Made by a program: the position numbers and the translations under genes
Assembly (NCBI GenBank): GCA_040222875.1
Contig: JAVKCG010000008.1
Span: forward strand, 682,001-746,000
Source of the DNA: JAJCYL01 sp040222875
GTDB taxonomy: Bacteria; Bacteroidota; Bacteroidia; Cytophagales; Cyclobacteriaceae
Direction of reading: 5' to 3'
Length of the DNA: 64,000 bases
In this document: positions 16,432-26,300 of the stretch, piece by piece
Numbering within the stretch: the first letter of the stretch is position 1
Layout: each line of letters begins with the position of its first letter
The notes under the pieces: model-generated
The model's input: only the letters and a program-made list of their open reading frames with translations
Told to the model about the DNA's origin: nothing
Databases searched by the model: none

Positions 16432-17286
16432 TTATATTTTTTCGATAATTGCTCTGGCAAACTTTTCTTGTAGTGTTTGATCCAATAAGAAAAGTTCTGG
16501 TTCTATAAGCTCCAACTCCATTAAATAAAATCGTCCATCGATGACCAGTCCATCTACTCTAGCATAAAGCAGTTCATCCGGGATCACATCCAGAACTTTT
16601 TGAGCCTGAGAGATAGTACCTTTTGGCGGTTCAAGAATCTCGCTTGTGCCTCCAAAATCATTTTGTACCCTGAAATCTGACCCTGTTGGCTTTTTAATTA
16701 CGGCATGAGAAAACTTCTTATTGAAGAATATATAAGACCATTCGCCAGATTCTATTTCTTTAATGAAGGGCTGAATTAACAAATCTGAGCTCTTGATTAG
16801 TTTATTGATCTCAGCTTTTTTATGGTCTATTTTCTTTACATCTACCTTTAGCAAGTTATGAGCAGTGGCTGATACAGCTGGCTTAATGATAATTTCAGGG
16901 GATTTGAGGTTTTCGACAATCTTATTAAAATCTATCGATGCCCCCTTTTTAACAAATTCTGTTTCAATTATCGGAATGCCCCTTTGAGCTATCTCCTCTA
17001 AATAAAACTTATGATGATTCCATTTAAGAATTTTGGTGCTGTTGAACACATCTACTTGCAATGACTCCAACAAATCAAGCCACTCCAAAAATTGCTCAAC
17101 TTTAACATGGTAATCCCAGATTGTTCTAATTACTATAACATCAAAGCTTTTCCAATTAACTGATTTGCTGTCCCAAATGGCAGGCTCAACCTCATGACCC
17201 CATTTAATTAAGAGCTGAACAACTCCGCTTTCTTGTGGAGACAACCCGGCTAATTTTCCGCATGTGGCCCAGGCGATCTTAGCCAT
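16432..17286 (-). CDS. ATP-grasp ligase-like protein, substrate unknown
   Basis: About 284 residues from the ATG at 17286 (MAKIAWATCGKLAGLS). An N-terminal alpha/beta region is followed by an ATP-grasp core: IIIKPAVSATAHN (ATP-binding Lys), LIQPFIKEIESGEWSYIFFN, and the metal-binding end LYARVDGLVIDGRFYLMELELIEPELFL. The layout resembles small ATP-grasp enzymes related to glutathione-synthetase-like and RimK-like ligases, joining a carboxylate to an amine. The ATG overlaps the end of the HD-domain gene by 8 bases, so the two are translationally linked. The longer frame from 17319 would extend into that gene and is less likely. Confidence 0.82.
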   Translation of the reverse strand: MAKIAWATCGKLAGLSPQESGVVQLLIKWGHEVEPAIWDSKSVNWKSFDVIVIRTIWDYHVKVEQFLEWLDLLESLQVDVFNSTKILKWNHHKFYLEEIAQRGIPIIETEFVKKGASIDFNKIVENLKSPEIIIKPAVSATAHNLLKVDVKKIDHKKAEINKLIKSSDLLIQPFIKEIESGEWSYIFFNKKFSHAVIKKPTGSDFRVQNDFGGTSEILEPPKGTISQAQKVLDVIPDELLYARVDGLVIDGRFYLMELELIEPELFLLDQTLQEKFARAIIEKI

Positions 17287-17845
17287 CGTTCGAACTAAAT
17301 TCTTTGTGCCACAATTCAAAAATTTGCTGCTGCCTTTGACCGTAGGCCTTTACTTTATTTCGTAAATCAGGGAGCCGAATTTCATGAAAAATCTTCTTAG
17401 GGTTTTTCGAATAAAAAAGATCAGCATAGCTAATAAGCTTATCCTCTATTTCATGGCAGATAATATTTTCGGCCGGTAGCTTTAACCCAGAATCCTCAAT
17501 TTCTTGCTTCGTTATTCCGCCAACACCGAAGTGGTTTTCAGCAACCCTTGCATGGTGCGGTAACCCTTCTGATTCCAGTATCTTTTTGCCCTCCTTTATA
17601 TGCATCACATATGGCAGGCTTCCCCTACAGTGAATTTCTGGGGCATTCACCCTTATAATGCCGATGTCATGCAACATGGCTGCCTCCTCTATAAACTGCA
17701 TTTGACTGGAAGAAAATTCCAACTGCCTTGCTATGTTCAGGGCCTTAGCTGTAACCAAGGTGACATGCGTAATATAATACTGATAAACTGGTGAGCTTGG
17801 AGGTATGTATTTATGAATTATTGAGAAATAGTCTACCGGATTCAT
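17279..17845 (-). CDS. HD domain phosphohydrolase-like protein
   Basis: A 188-residue HD-superfamily protein. Metal-binding residues are visible as THVTLVTAKAL (first His), AAMLHDIGIIR (HD pair), HHARVAENHFGVGG (middle His) and ISYADLFYS (last Asp). Related small HD proteins hydrolyse phosphate esters of nucleotides or phosphonates; the substrate here is not inferable. It is first in a tight pair with the ATP-grasp gene. It is divergent from the RDD gene, whose ATG is only 11 bases away, so promoters must overlap the two 5' ends. Confidence 0.85.
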   Translation of the reverse strand: MNPVDYFSIIHKYIPPSSPVYQYYITHVTLVTAKALNIARQLEFSSSQMQFIEEAAMLHDIGIIRVNAPEIHCRGSLPYVMHIKEGKKILESEGLPHHARVAENHFGVGGITKQEIEDSGLKLPAENIICHEIEDKLISYADLFYSKNPKKIFHEIRLPDLRNKVKAYGQRQQQIFELWHKEFSSNDG

Positions 17846-17856
17846 ACCTTTAATTT

Positions 17857-18279
17857 ATGGGGGGCGCAAAGTATAAATACGCCGGATATTGGCCAAGAAT
17901 GTGGGCTTACAATACTGATTTGGTAATCCTGTTGGCCGTTTATTATCTTATTTCTTTAGTTGTGACAACTGACCGACTAATGTACCTAGTTTGTTTCCTA
18001 ATTACTGTTTTTTACCATGCTATCTTCGAAAGCTCACATTGGCAGGCCACACCCGGCAAGCGGCTGCTAAAATTGAAGGTAGTAGGCACAGTTAATGAAG
18101 AGATGTCATTGGCCAAAACCACTGGAAGATTTTTACTAAAAATTGTTTCACTGTTTATTTTCTATATTGGGTTTATCATGATCGGTTTCAGCAAAAAGGG
18201 ACAAGGTTTGCATGACAAAATAATTGGCACTTATGTGATCTACGAAGACCCCGAACTTTTGTCCAGAAATTTTCATTAA
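17857..18279 (+). CDS. RDD family membrane protein
   Basis: A 140-residue integral membrane protein with three to four hydrophobic helices and the family's N-terminal Arg/Asp positions (YAGYWPRMWAYNTDLVILLAVYYL) plus the TPGKRLLKLKVV block. RDD proteins are small membrane proteins, some implicated in ion transport, generally of unknown function. It is first in a plus-strand run with the FAD oxidoreductase, 8 bases away, and the type III PKS. Confidence 0.88.
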   Translation: MGGAKYKYAGYWPRMWAYNTDLVILLAVYYLISLVVTTDRLMYLVCFLITVFYHAIFESSHWQATPGKRLLKLKVVGTVNEEMSLAKTTGRFLLKIVSLFIFYIGFIMIGFSKKGQGLHDKIIGTYVIYEDPELLSRNFH

Positions 18280-18287
18280 GAAATTGC

Positions 18288-19619
18288 ATGCGAAAAGTAG
18301 TAATAATCGGTAATGGTATATCAGGGATCACGGCTGCAAGGCATATTCGAAAACTGAGTGATTTCGAGATAACTGTTATCTCCTCAGAAACCGATCATTT
18401 TTATTCCAGAACGGCACTCATGTACATCTACATGGGGCACATGAAGTATGAAAACATCAAGCCTTACGAAGATTGGTTTTGGGAAAAAAACAAAATCAAC
18501 CTTGTTAGAAAACATGTCAGCACAATAGATGCTGAAAGCAGAAAATTAAACTTTGATGATGGTGGTCAAATTGATTTTGATGACCTCATTCTCGCAACCG
18601 GGTCGAAGTCGAATACGTTTGGCTGGCCAGGTCAGGATTTAATTGGGGTGCAGGGGCTCTACAATTATCAGGACCTTGAATTAATGGAAGAAAATTCAAA
18701 GGATATTTCAAAGTCTGTAATAGTCGGCGGAGGATTGATCGGAATTGAGATGGCTGAGATGCTACTTTCCAGGCAAATCGATGTGACATTTCTTGTACGG
18801 GAAGAAAACTTCTGGGACATCGTTTTGCCCCTCGAAGAAGCTCAAATGATCAACCGACACATAAATGAGCACCATGTTGATTTAAGGTTGGCAACAGAAC
18901 TGGATGAAATAGTCTCGGATGGTAGCGGCAGGGTGAAATCAGTAAAGACTAAAGACGGCGATGAGATTGATTGCCAGTTTGTGGGCCTAACAGTTGGTGT
19001 GAGCCCAAATATTGACTTCGTGAAAGATTCTAAAATCGAAACTGACAAGGGCATATTGATTAATGAGTTTCTCCAGACCAATATTGAGCATATCTATGCT
19101 ATTGGTGACTGTGCCCAGTTTAGATCACCACTTCCTAACAGAAGACCTATTGAACAAGTTTGGTATACCGGAAGAATGATGGGTGAAACTTTGGCCCACA
19201 CAATTTGCGGAAGCAAAACTGTATATAACCCCGGCATTTGGTTTAATTCTGCCAAATTTTTCGATATCGAATATCAAACTTATGGTCACGTTTGGGCGGA
19301 GTTGAAGGAGGGAGAAGAGAGTTTTTATTGGGAACATGAAGAAGGCAAAATTGGGTTCAGGGTTGTTTTTGACGCAAAAGACAGATCCGTTCTTGGCTTT
19401 AATGCCTTGGGTATGCGCTTGCGCCACGAGGTTTGCGATGATTGGCTGAGTAAAAAAAATAAGGTGGACTACGTGATTGAACACCTTGAAGAAGCCAACT
19501 TTGACCCGGAATTTTTCTCACATCATGAGGGCGCCATTCAGGGTGCTTTCAATAAACAATTCCCAGAAATGGAAGTAGCAGTACGCAAGAAGGGCTTATT
19601 AGAAAAGATTTTGGGTTAA
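18288..19619 (+). CDS. NAD(P)/FAD-dependent oxidoreductase
   Basis: A 443-residue two-dinucleotide-fold flavoprotein: FAD-binding GNGISGITAARHIRK at residues 7-21, a second Rossmann motif VGGGLIGIEMAEML near 147, and the C-terminal FAD motif IYAIGDCAQF. It resembles rubredoxin/ferredoxin reductase and nitrite-reductase-type pyridine nucleotide oxidoreductases. An added C-terminal tail of about 110 residues (FRVVFDAKDRSVLGFNALGMR) is seen in many of them. The stop overlaps the PKS ATG by one base, so it is probably a tailoring or electron-supply enzyme for the polyketide product. Confidence 0.88.
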   Translation: MRKVVIIGNGISGITAARHIRKLSDFEITVISSETDHFYSRTALMYIYMGHMKYENIKPYEDWFWEKNKINLVRKHVSTIDAESRKLNFDDGGQIDFDDLILATGSKSNTFGWPGQDLIGVQGLYNYQDLELMEENSKDISKSVIVGGGLIGIEMAEMLLSRQIDVTFLVREENFWDIVLPLEEAQMINRHINEHHVDLRLATELDEIVSDGSGRVKSVKTKDGDEIDCQFVGLTVGVSPNIDFVKDSKIETDKGILINEFLQTNIEHIYAIGDCAQFRSPLPNRRPIEQVWYTGRMMGETLAHTICGSKTVYNPGIWFNSAKFFDIEYQTYGHVWAELKEGEESFYWEHEEGKIGFRVVFDAKDRSVLGFNALGMRLRHEVCDDWLSKKNKVDYVIEHLEEANFDPEFFSHHEGAIQGAFNKQFPEMEVAVRKKGLLEKILG

Positions 19620-20704
19620 TGCCATCATATATAACATCCATCGGTACGGCAAATCCTGGCGAGGCAATTCCGCAATCACAAATTGCTGATTTTATGCTAC
19701 ATGGTCTTGAACTTACAGACCATCAACAAAACCGTTTAAAATTACTCTACAGGGCCACTGGAATCCGTCAACGCTTTTCGGTTATTCCAGATTACGGCTT
19801 GAACGGCAAACCCTTTCAATTTTACAATAAAACCAAGGGTTTAGAGCCTTTCCCCACCGTGAAGCAGCGTATGCATGCTTTTAGGGAGTCCGCCCTGAAC
19901 CTCTCCGTAGAGGCGATTAATGATTGTTGTAAAAACCCTGAAGAAGTAACCCATCTTATTACAGTTAGCTGTACTGGCATGTATGCCCCTGGGCTTGATA
20001 TTGAACTTGTTGAGAAATTAAAACTTAAGCCAAATGTTGAGCGGACTGCGGTCAATTTTATGGGGTGTTACGCAGCATTCAGTGCACTCAAAATAGCTCA
20101 ACGCATAACTCATTTTGATCCTGACGCCAAAGTATTGGTTGTTTGTGTTGAATTATGCAGCCTTCATTTTCAAAAGACCACCGATGAAGAAACAATTCTG
20201 GCGAATGCCCTATTTGGTGATGGCGCCGCAGCTGTGCTGATTGAGGCAAATGCAGCGCCAGGTGGGCTGTCAATAGACGGATTCTTTTGCGATATCGAAC
20301 CAGATGGCAAAAAAGAAATGACCTGGGGTATTGGTGACTTCGGTTTTGAAATGAGGCTATCTGAGCAGATACCTGAACTCATTGAGAAGAAAATTGAATT
20401 GCTTACAACCAATTTGCTGCAGAAGATTGATTTGAATGTAAATGATATCGATCATTTTGCGATTCATCCTGGAGGAAAAAAGATTTTGGAAGTGATTGAA
20501 GATAAACTGGGTATTCCACGTGGCAAAAACTCCCACTCCTTTGACGTATTAAGAAATTACGGCAACATGTCTTCGCCAAGTGTACTGTTCGTTTTAAAAT
20601 CAATTATGGAAGATCTAAACGGGAAAGACTCAGGGGATTCAATATTAAGTTTTGCTTTTGGGCCGGGTCTCACCATGGAAAGCATGCTGTTATCAGTGAA
20701 TTAG
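19619..20704 (+). CDS. Type III polyketide synthase (chalcone/stilbene synthase superfamily)
   Basis: A 361-residue homodimeric ketosynthase that extends an acyl-CoA starter with malonyl-CoA and cyclises the chain. The Cys-His-Asn triad is visible: VNFMGCYAAF (Cys near 149), FAIHPGGKKILE (His near 283) and RNYGNMSSPSVLF (Asn near 315). It also has the GFGPGL-like C-terminal loop as FAFGPGLTMES. Probable products are alkylresorcinols or alkylpyrones, but the starter cannot be predicted here. It is translationally coupled to the FAD oxidoreductase. A methyltransferase, often found with such genes, is absent from the next several kilobases. Confidence 0.93.
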   Translation: MPSYITSIGTANPGEAIPQSQIADFMLHGLELTDHQQNRLKLLYRATGIRQRFSVIPDYGLNGKPFQFYNKTKGLEPFPTVKQRMHAFRESALNLSVEAINDCCKNPEEVTHLITVSCTGMYAPGLDIELVEKLKLKPNVERTAVNFMGCYAAFSALKIAQRITHFDPDAKVLVVCVELCSLHFQKTTDEETILANALFGDGAAAVLIEANAAPGGLSIDGFFCDIEPDGKKEMTWGIGDFGFEMRLSEQIPELIEKKIELLTTNLLQKIDLNVNDIDHFAIHPGGKKILEVIEDKLGIPRGKNSHSFDVLRNYGNMSSPSVLFVLKSIMEDLNGKDSGDSILSFAFGPGLTMESMLLSVN

Positions 20705-20890
20705 GCCACCTACGACCATATTTAAAAAAGGTTATTTGTACCAAATACGGTTAGTTCTTTGTTCAAAACCGTACACAAATGCATCGTTTATCAACAGATG
20801 TATTTAATTAATTATCTGATTACCAGAAAGTTATACTACTTGGCACAGTGATGGTAAAAGAGGGTGCAGGTCAAAAAACTCAAAATAATT

Positions 20891-21226
20891 ATGAAAAGGA
20901 CAACAAGCACAATTCTTAACAGCAGATTTTCAATTCTAGCAGCTATTATGCTAATTGGTTTCACAAGTTTTACAGCAGCCGCTACGTCAAAGGTCGACGG
21001 TTTAGAGTTGGTTGAGGTAGTAGTTGATGAGGACAACGAAACAATCTCAGATGTAAAAGTAGATGAAGCAGAGTATCAGGTCATCTTGGATCAGTTTGGC
21101 AATTTGATTTATGATGCCACTGCCGAAGAAGCAGACGAAGATTTCGTTTTAGAGATCTTATTAAGAAAGGCAGACTACTTATTTCAGGTTGATGGAATCA
21201 GGTACTATGCGATTCACTTAGAATAA
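20891..21226 (+). CDS. Small secreted acidic protein, unknown
   Basis: About 111 residues from the ATG at 20891 (MKRTTSTILNSRFSILAAIMLIGF), which opens directly into a signal peptide cleaved near AAATS. A GTG at 20864 would add nine residues before the signal. The mature part is short and very acidic (VVVDEDNETISDVKVDEAEYQV) and has no motif I recognise. It is followed by a strong terminator and so is probably a monocistronic unit. About 186 bases separate it from the PKS gene, with no clear consensus promoter. Confidence 0.7.
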   Translation: MKRTTSTILNSRFSILAAIMLIGFTSFTAAATSKVDGLELVEVVVDEDNETISDVKVDEAEYQVILDQFGNLIYDATAEEADEDFVLEILLRKADYLFQVDGIRYYAIHLE

Positions 21227-21249
21227 GGAATTTCCACCCAAACTTAATG

Positions 21250-21281
21250 ACGCCAGGTGCTTAGGGACTTGGCGTTTTTTT
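21250..21281 (+). terminator. Rho-independent terminator after the small acidic protein gene
   Basis: ACGCCAGGT and ACTTGGCGT arms form a stem (one G-T pair) with a short loop, followed by seven T. It begins 24 bases after the stop at 21226. Confidence 0.88.
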
Positions 21282-21381
21282 ATGCTTTTATAGTAAGTTG
21301 TGCTTTCCAATTAGTAAGCCGTTTTTTAAAAAACAACTTTCCTTAGTGGATCACCATACATTTATCCTTCAGAACAACCAC

Positions 21382-22361
21382 ATGAAAATGGTGTTTAGGT
21401 TAGAAGTTTTATTGATATGTTTAATTACAATTTCTAGCACACTCGCAAGCTGCGACCTCGCTGACCCTGATGAACCCATCGCCATTAAAAACACATTTGT
21501 AATCGCTTTTAATGGCGGCAATTTGGAAGCCTTCAGAAGCAAGTTCAATCCTGTAATGAAGAAACGAAACCCCGCATCAAAACTGAAGGGGAATTTTGAA
21601 AATACGAGGGGCATAATCGGGGGTATTCAGGAAATGACCCTGGATAAAAAGAGTAATAAAGTTTACGAGTACCACAGCAGGCACAAAATCGCCTCTCTTT
21701 CTGTGGTATTTACTCTTGATGATTTTGGGCAATTGACTGAAATGGTCATCACGAATTACGATCACAAGGATGCCCCAAAGCTGGATAGGAATGTTTCTGA
21801 ACTTACCCTTCCGTTTAATGGCGAGTGGTATGTCTTCTGGGGTGGGGAATCAACATCAGATAATTACCATAATTCGCATAAAAGCATGCGAGGAGCTTAT
21901 GATTTTTGGGTGATGGGAACCGACGGGAAATCTCACAAAGATGGCGCTCAGCGAAATGAAGATTTTTATGCTTATGGAAAAGAAATAATAGCCCCAACAG
22001 GAGGTGAAATTCTTTATGTAAATGATGGTATTGAAGATAACAAATGGCGGCCACAGCAAGTGATAGAGGGTTTGGAAATGTAGTGCTCATGAAGACATCC
22101 AATGATGAATATCTTGTTTTTGCCCATCTAATGAAAAATTCTATTGTTGTAAAAGAAAGCCAGAAAATCAACCAAGGAGATCCTTTGGCACAGTGTGGCA
22201 ATTCAGGTAACTCAACGGAACCACACCTGCACTTTCAGATGCAGAATATTCCAGATATGGTGTCGCCAACCGGGGCATTTATTTATTTCAGCAATATCAA
22301 AATTGATGGCCAATTAATGGAAGAACATATGCCATTGAAGGGGCAGAAGGTTAGTAATTGA
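21382..22361 (+). pseudogene. M23 peptidase lipoprotein gene split by a frameshift
   Basis: The first part (from ATG 21382) encodes a lipoprotein signal with lipobox LASC and an N-terminal domain, then an M23 start (GAYDFWVMGTDG; YGKEIIAPTGGEILYVNDGIEDNK). It runs out of frame near 22040 and stops at 22083. The second part continues in another frame with GNVVLMKTSNDEYLVFAHL, QGDPLAQCGNSGNS and the zinc motif PHLHF, ending at 22361. Adding one base to the AAA run just before 22044 would join them smoothly (EDNK then MAATASDRGFGNVVL). It is either a recent one-base deletion in the genome or an assembly error. The two halves together make about 326 residues, normal for such a lipoprotein. Confidence 0.82.
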
Positions 22362-22373
22362 TGACAATGGAAA

Positions 22374-22404
22374 GAATACAAAAGTCTTAAAGACTTTTGT
22401 ATTC
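22374..22404. terminator. Perfect 14-bp inverted repeat between convergent genes
   Basis: GAATACAAAAGTCT and AGACTTTTGTATTC flank a three-base centre, giving a perfect 14-bp stem. It lies 12 bases after the M23 stop and 17 bases after the end of the opposing T9SS gene. There is no separate T tract; the stem itself is A/T-rich at one side. It is a likely bidirectional terminator. Confidence 0.55.
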
Positions 22405-22421
22405 TGAAGATATCATTCAGC

Positions 22422-23312
22422 CTACTTTTTCAAGACAATCCTTTCCTGAAATAATGATTCTGCTTGAAGCACAATAAAATAAGCTCCAGGTTCTAGTTGA
22501 GAGAGATCAACCTGGATCTTATTTGAAGCGATCTTCCTGGAAACAATTGGCAAAAACTGACCTGAAAGGTTGAAAAGCGAAACTTCCGACACTTGGCTAC
22601 TCAAGATATCGGATTTAATCGTAACAAGATCGGCTGTTGGGTTTGGGTAGACAGACAAATCGAAAATCATATCCTCAATACCGGTCACCCCACTCTCAAT
22701 TAGGAAATCTTGGGATGACACCTTGCAACCACCATCAGTCACTATTTCTACCGAGTAAGTTCCAATCTGAGCAGTATTTAGAAACTCCTGGGTAGCACCT
22801 GGGATTAGCTGATCGTTTCTGAACCACTGATATGAACTATAATTATCTTCCTCATTTGTGATCAGGATCGTACCATCTTCGAAAAATAATTCAGGCACAT
22901 TTGCTGGCTCATCTTCGAAAAACTGGAAGGGAACCATTCTCCCTCCCAGTATTTTGCCTTCCAAAAACTCGGTTGTTGCGGCTAATTCAATCAATACACC
23001 TGATGTTTGATCATAATATTTAAAAGTCACTGTTTCACCAACCGCTTCATTGCTGAATACAGTTAAGTATGCAAGTGCTTTACCCTCTACTTCTTCAGAA
23101 ACCATTGCTGTCCCACGTAGTTCATCACCTACAAATGCGCCAACTATGTCATCAACCTCGCCAGTAAACAGGCAGTTATTAAAATAAGAACCTGTAATGT
23201 TCATGCTGTATTGATAATCGCTTGCTTTTATACTCCACTCAGGAGCCTGGCTTAAAAGTGACTGTGAAATCAGCAAACAGCTTATGAGCGATATTATCCG
23301 AATAAGTTTCAT
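22422..23312 (-). CDS. Secreted protein with C-terminal T9SS type A sorting domain
   Basis: About 296 residues from the ATG at 23312, which opens into a signal peptide (MKLIRIISLISCLLISQS). Upstream ATGs in the same frame add a polar leader reaching into the giant gene and are unlikely. After the signal comes a module beginning APEWSIKASDYQYSMNI (about 90 residues) that is also present once in the giant neighbour. An Ig/PKD-like segment follows (YSSYQWFRNDQLIPGATQ). The tail is the T9SS sorting domain (LSVYPNPTADLVTIK to the final ERIVLKK). It would be exported through Sec and then the type IX machinery to the surface. It lies 37 bases downstream of the giant gene on the same strand. Confidence 0.88.
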   Translation of the reverse strand: MKLIRIISLISCLLISQSLLSQAPEWSIKASDYQYSMNITGSYFNNCLFTGEVDDIVGAFVGDELRGTAMVSEEVEGKALAYLTVFSNEAVGETVTFKYYDQTSGVLIELAATTEFLEGKILGGRMVPFQFFEDEPANVPELFFEDGTILITNEEDNYSSYQWFRNDQLIPGATQEFLNTAQIGTYSVEIVTDGGCKVSSQDFLIESGVTGIEDMIFDLSVYPNPTADLVTIKSDILSSQVSEVSLFNLSGQFLPIVSRKIASNKIQVDLSQLEPGAYFIVLQAESLFQERIVLKK

Positions 23313-23349
23313 TCCTTTATGTTTTTCAATCATCATGGTCTCAGGTTGT

Positions 23350-26300
23350 TTATTTAACAATTCTTTGGATTTGTTGCTCTCCATCAAATTCAAGGATCAG
23401 CAGATAAACACCTTTGCCCAAACTTGATTGATGATCAAGGCTGTGTAGACCTTCAGCTATTTCACCATCAAAAATGAATTCCAACTTTTGCCCCAATATG
23501 CTGAAGATTGAAACCGACAAACGGCCTGGTTTGGTAGCGTAATAAGCCACGTTCAGGTAATTGTTAAAAGGTACCGGATAAACATTGAAATGATTCAGGG
23601 TCAACTCATCTTCTAATGATGTTACCTCATTAGCATCAAGTGTTATGAACATAACCCCGTCAGGCACATAAGTTAATTGCTGATTTGCTGGCAAATTGAT
23701 TTCACCCAATTCATAAACAAAATCCAATTGCTCACTATCACTACCATAAACTGTGAGGTAATATTTGCCATCGATTGGTGCTACCCGGCCTCTTAAATCA
23801 CCACTAGAATAAGCTGCCAGCTTATAACCAGATGCTGCCATCTCTGATGTAACAATCAAATTCATATTGGTTTGAAACCTTGTTGATGCCGCAATAAACT
23901 CGCTTTCGTTTTGTTTTACTCTGGTATTTGTAGTGCTGTTAGAATAAGATAATTCACCACTTTGGTTAGCTAATAGCAGATATGCCCCGCCTGGTTTCAG
24001 GAGGTTGAGTGTACCAACCCAGCGGTCAGTGAGGCCATCATATATAGCGAAGTTTTGTCGGTCTTTAATGATGTCGCCATCACTAACATTAAATCCGGCC
24101 AACGCTGCATTTATTGTTTGACTTGAAACAGGTAAATATGAAACCCAATTCCATCCCTGATCTATCGGAATGGCCTGCGAAACCGGTATTGGCTCACCAG
24201 AAACTTCAAATTTAGAAGGGCTGTCAAGGAATATTTTGTAGCCTTCCAAACCACTGATTCCAGAAAGTGAGCCACCCCAACCTAGTTCTATATCATACTG
24301 AGCAAATGTCTCCTGACCTTTTAGTACATCATCTGTTGATGGTAATAGATTATTCAAAACTGATTGAATTGAATTGTCTTCGAAAGAGAACGGCATTGAG
24401 AGCCAGTTCCAGCCTGCCGGGAAATCGTATGTCAAGACCACCCGATTGTCAGATGATATGATGATCGGATGATTAAGGCTACCGTGAATAGCTTCGTTCA
24501 CAAATGTGATTGCAGGAGCAGTACTTGCGGTCGTTGCCAGGCCTCGATCTGCATCCCAAATCCTAAATGAGATATCCTGTAAATCGAGGCTGTTGCTATA
24601 AATAGTTATAAACGTCACGAAGCGATTGTTCCCTTTGTCATCCACATTGGCCACACCCCTGATTTCGCCGTCGATCACAGCAGCCACCATATCATTAGTG
24701 TCATTAGAGATCACGCCATTAATTGAAACCAGACCAACGATATTCATAGAGTATTGATAATCCTCAGCATTTACTGCCCAGTCTGGTGCATCAGCAGCCA
24801 CATTCAGTTTCAATTGCAGTACTTCATCAAACCCGAAATCAGTTGAGAGCAAAATATTTTCAATGTATTCACCAAGGCTCAAACCCTTTTGCACTGTAAA
24901 GTTTACCGTCTCGGTTGAAAGTGGATCGATCCTACCGGAGGATGGACTGGCGGTTAACCAGCTTGGCAGGTCTTTGAGTTGATAGTCTTTTGCTTCACCA
25001 CCGCTGTTCACAATTGTAGCAGTGAACTCATGCACATCGTCAGGAGAAAAGACAGCCTCATGTCTACTGTTCATCCAGTGCACCTGGTTTTTGTCAACAA
25101 ATGCTGTCCACGTAACTGGCGACGGCATTGTATTTCCATTGGTATCGAACAAGCCAGCAACCGTAATATCAATCGCTACATTTTCAATGCTGCCATTATT
25201 TTCTGCAGGAGTGATAATAATTGCATCATCATTTATAGAATAGTTAAAACTTATTTGCTGAACAGGTCGCTCAATGTTGATGGCAGTGGTTTCAGGAGTG
25301 AACTCCGCACCTCCAATAAGTGCGGCTGATACTTCGTCCAGGCCAGAAAGCGTCTTATCAGAAAGGTCTTCAATAGTGGCAGTCAAATTGAGCCTACCAA
25401 ACTCATCTTCTGTGTACTCTTCGAAGGGGAAGTACGCAAACAGCCCAAGCTCATCACCGCTTTGCCGATATCTCATATCACGCTTAATCTGGTCTTCTTG
25501 CCTGGCTGAGTTCCAAATCCTAACCTCATCAATAGCACCCTGCATGTAATGATCTATTCTTTCGACGGTGCCTTCAAAGCGGCCATAAGCCCCAATGTAA
25601 ATTTTGTTGCCAGCAAAGCTGCTGAAATCTTGTGCGGGTATTGACAGTACCACGTCACCATCAATATAAAGGCTAACAAAGCCAATGCGATTGACAGAAA
25701 GTGCCAAATGGTGCCAGGTGCCGTCCAAATATTCTCCAGTTACAGGATAAATATTTCCATTGGAATGGAGTGCTAAATCGCCTGTGCTACCTGAAAATAG
25801 TGCCCACGCTTGTGGGTCAAACTCGGTTCCATCAACTTTTCCGTTTGAGAATATTCCGGCGTTTTCAGCATTATCAGATTTATACCAAAACGACAGTGTG
25901 AAATCTTCCTCAGGGTCAAAACCAACAGTGGAACCATCAATTTCAAAGTAGTCATTGTTGCCGGTGAGGGCAACGCCCCTGGCTTCCTGTGTAAAAGCCC
26001 AAGCTGCGTTTAATATTGCTGGCCGGCGGCCTGTTTTATCAGCAGCAAAAGAGCCTTCGCCTTCATCCATAGGCCAGTAACCTGCAAGATTTATTTCATT
26101 GCCACTTAGCGTGTTCAGGTATGAAAGGCGAATTTCTGTTAGCAATCGTACGTCGCTCCAAATTCTTAATTCATGAATGTTTCCAGTAAATGAATTTCCA
26201 ATTTCCACCTGTGCAGTTACACTTTCAGCATTCATCGCTCCCACTATATCAGTACTGCCATTCACGTAGATGTTAGCTTGTCCCGCATCATCATAAGCCA

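Noticed and set aside
17857..18279. Possible toxin-immunity pair of HD/ATP-grasp with the RDD gene
   Set aside because: The RDD gene is divergent and groups by strand and spacing with the oxidoreductase and PKS; no immunity-like features.
24979..25329. 116-residue plus-strand frame (and several others) inside the giant gene
   Set aside because: Frames opposite a long coding region of this composition arise by chance; none has a plausible signal or domain.
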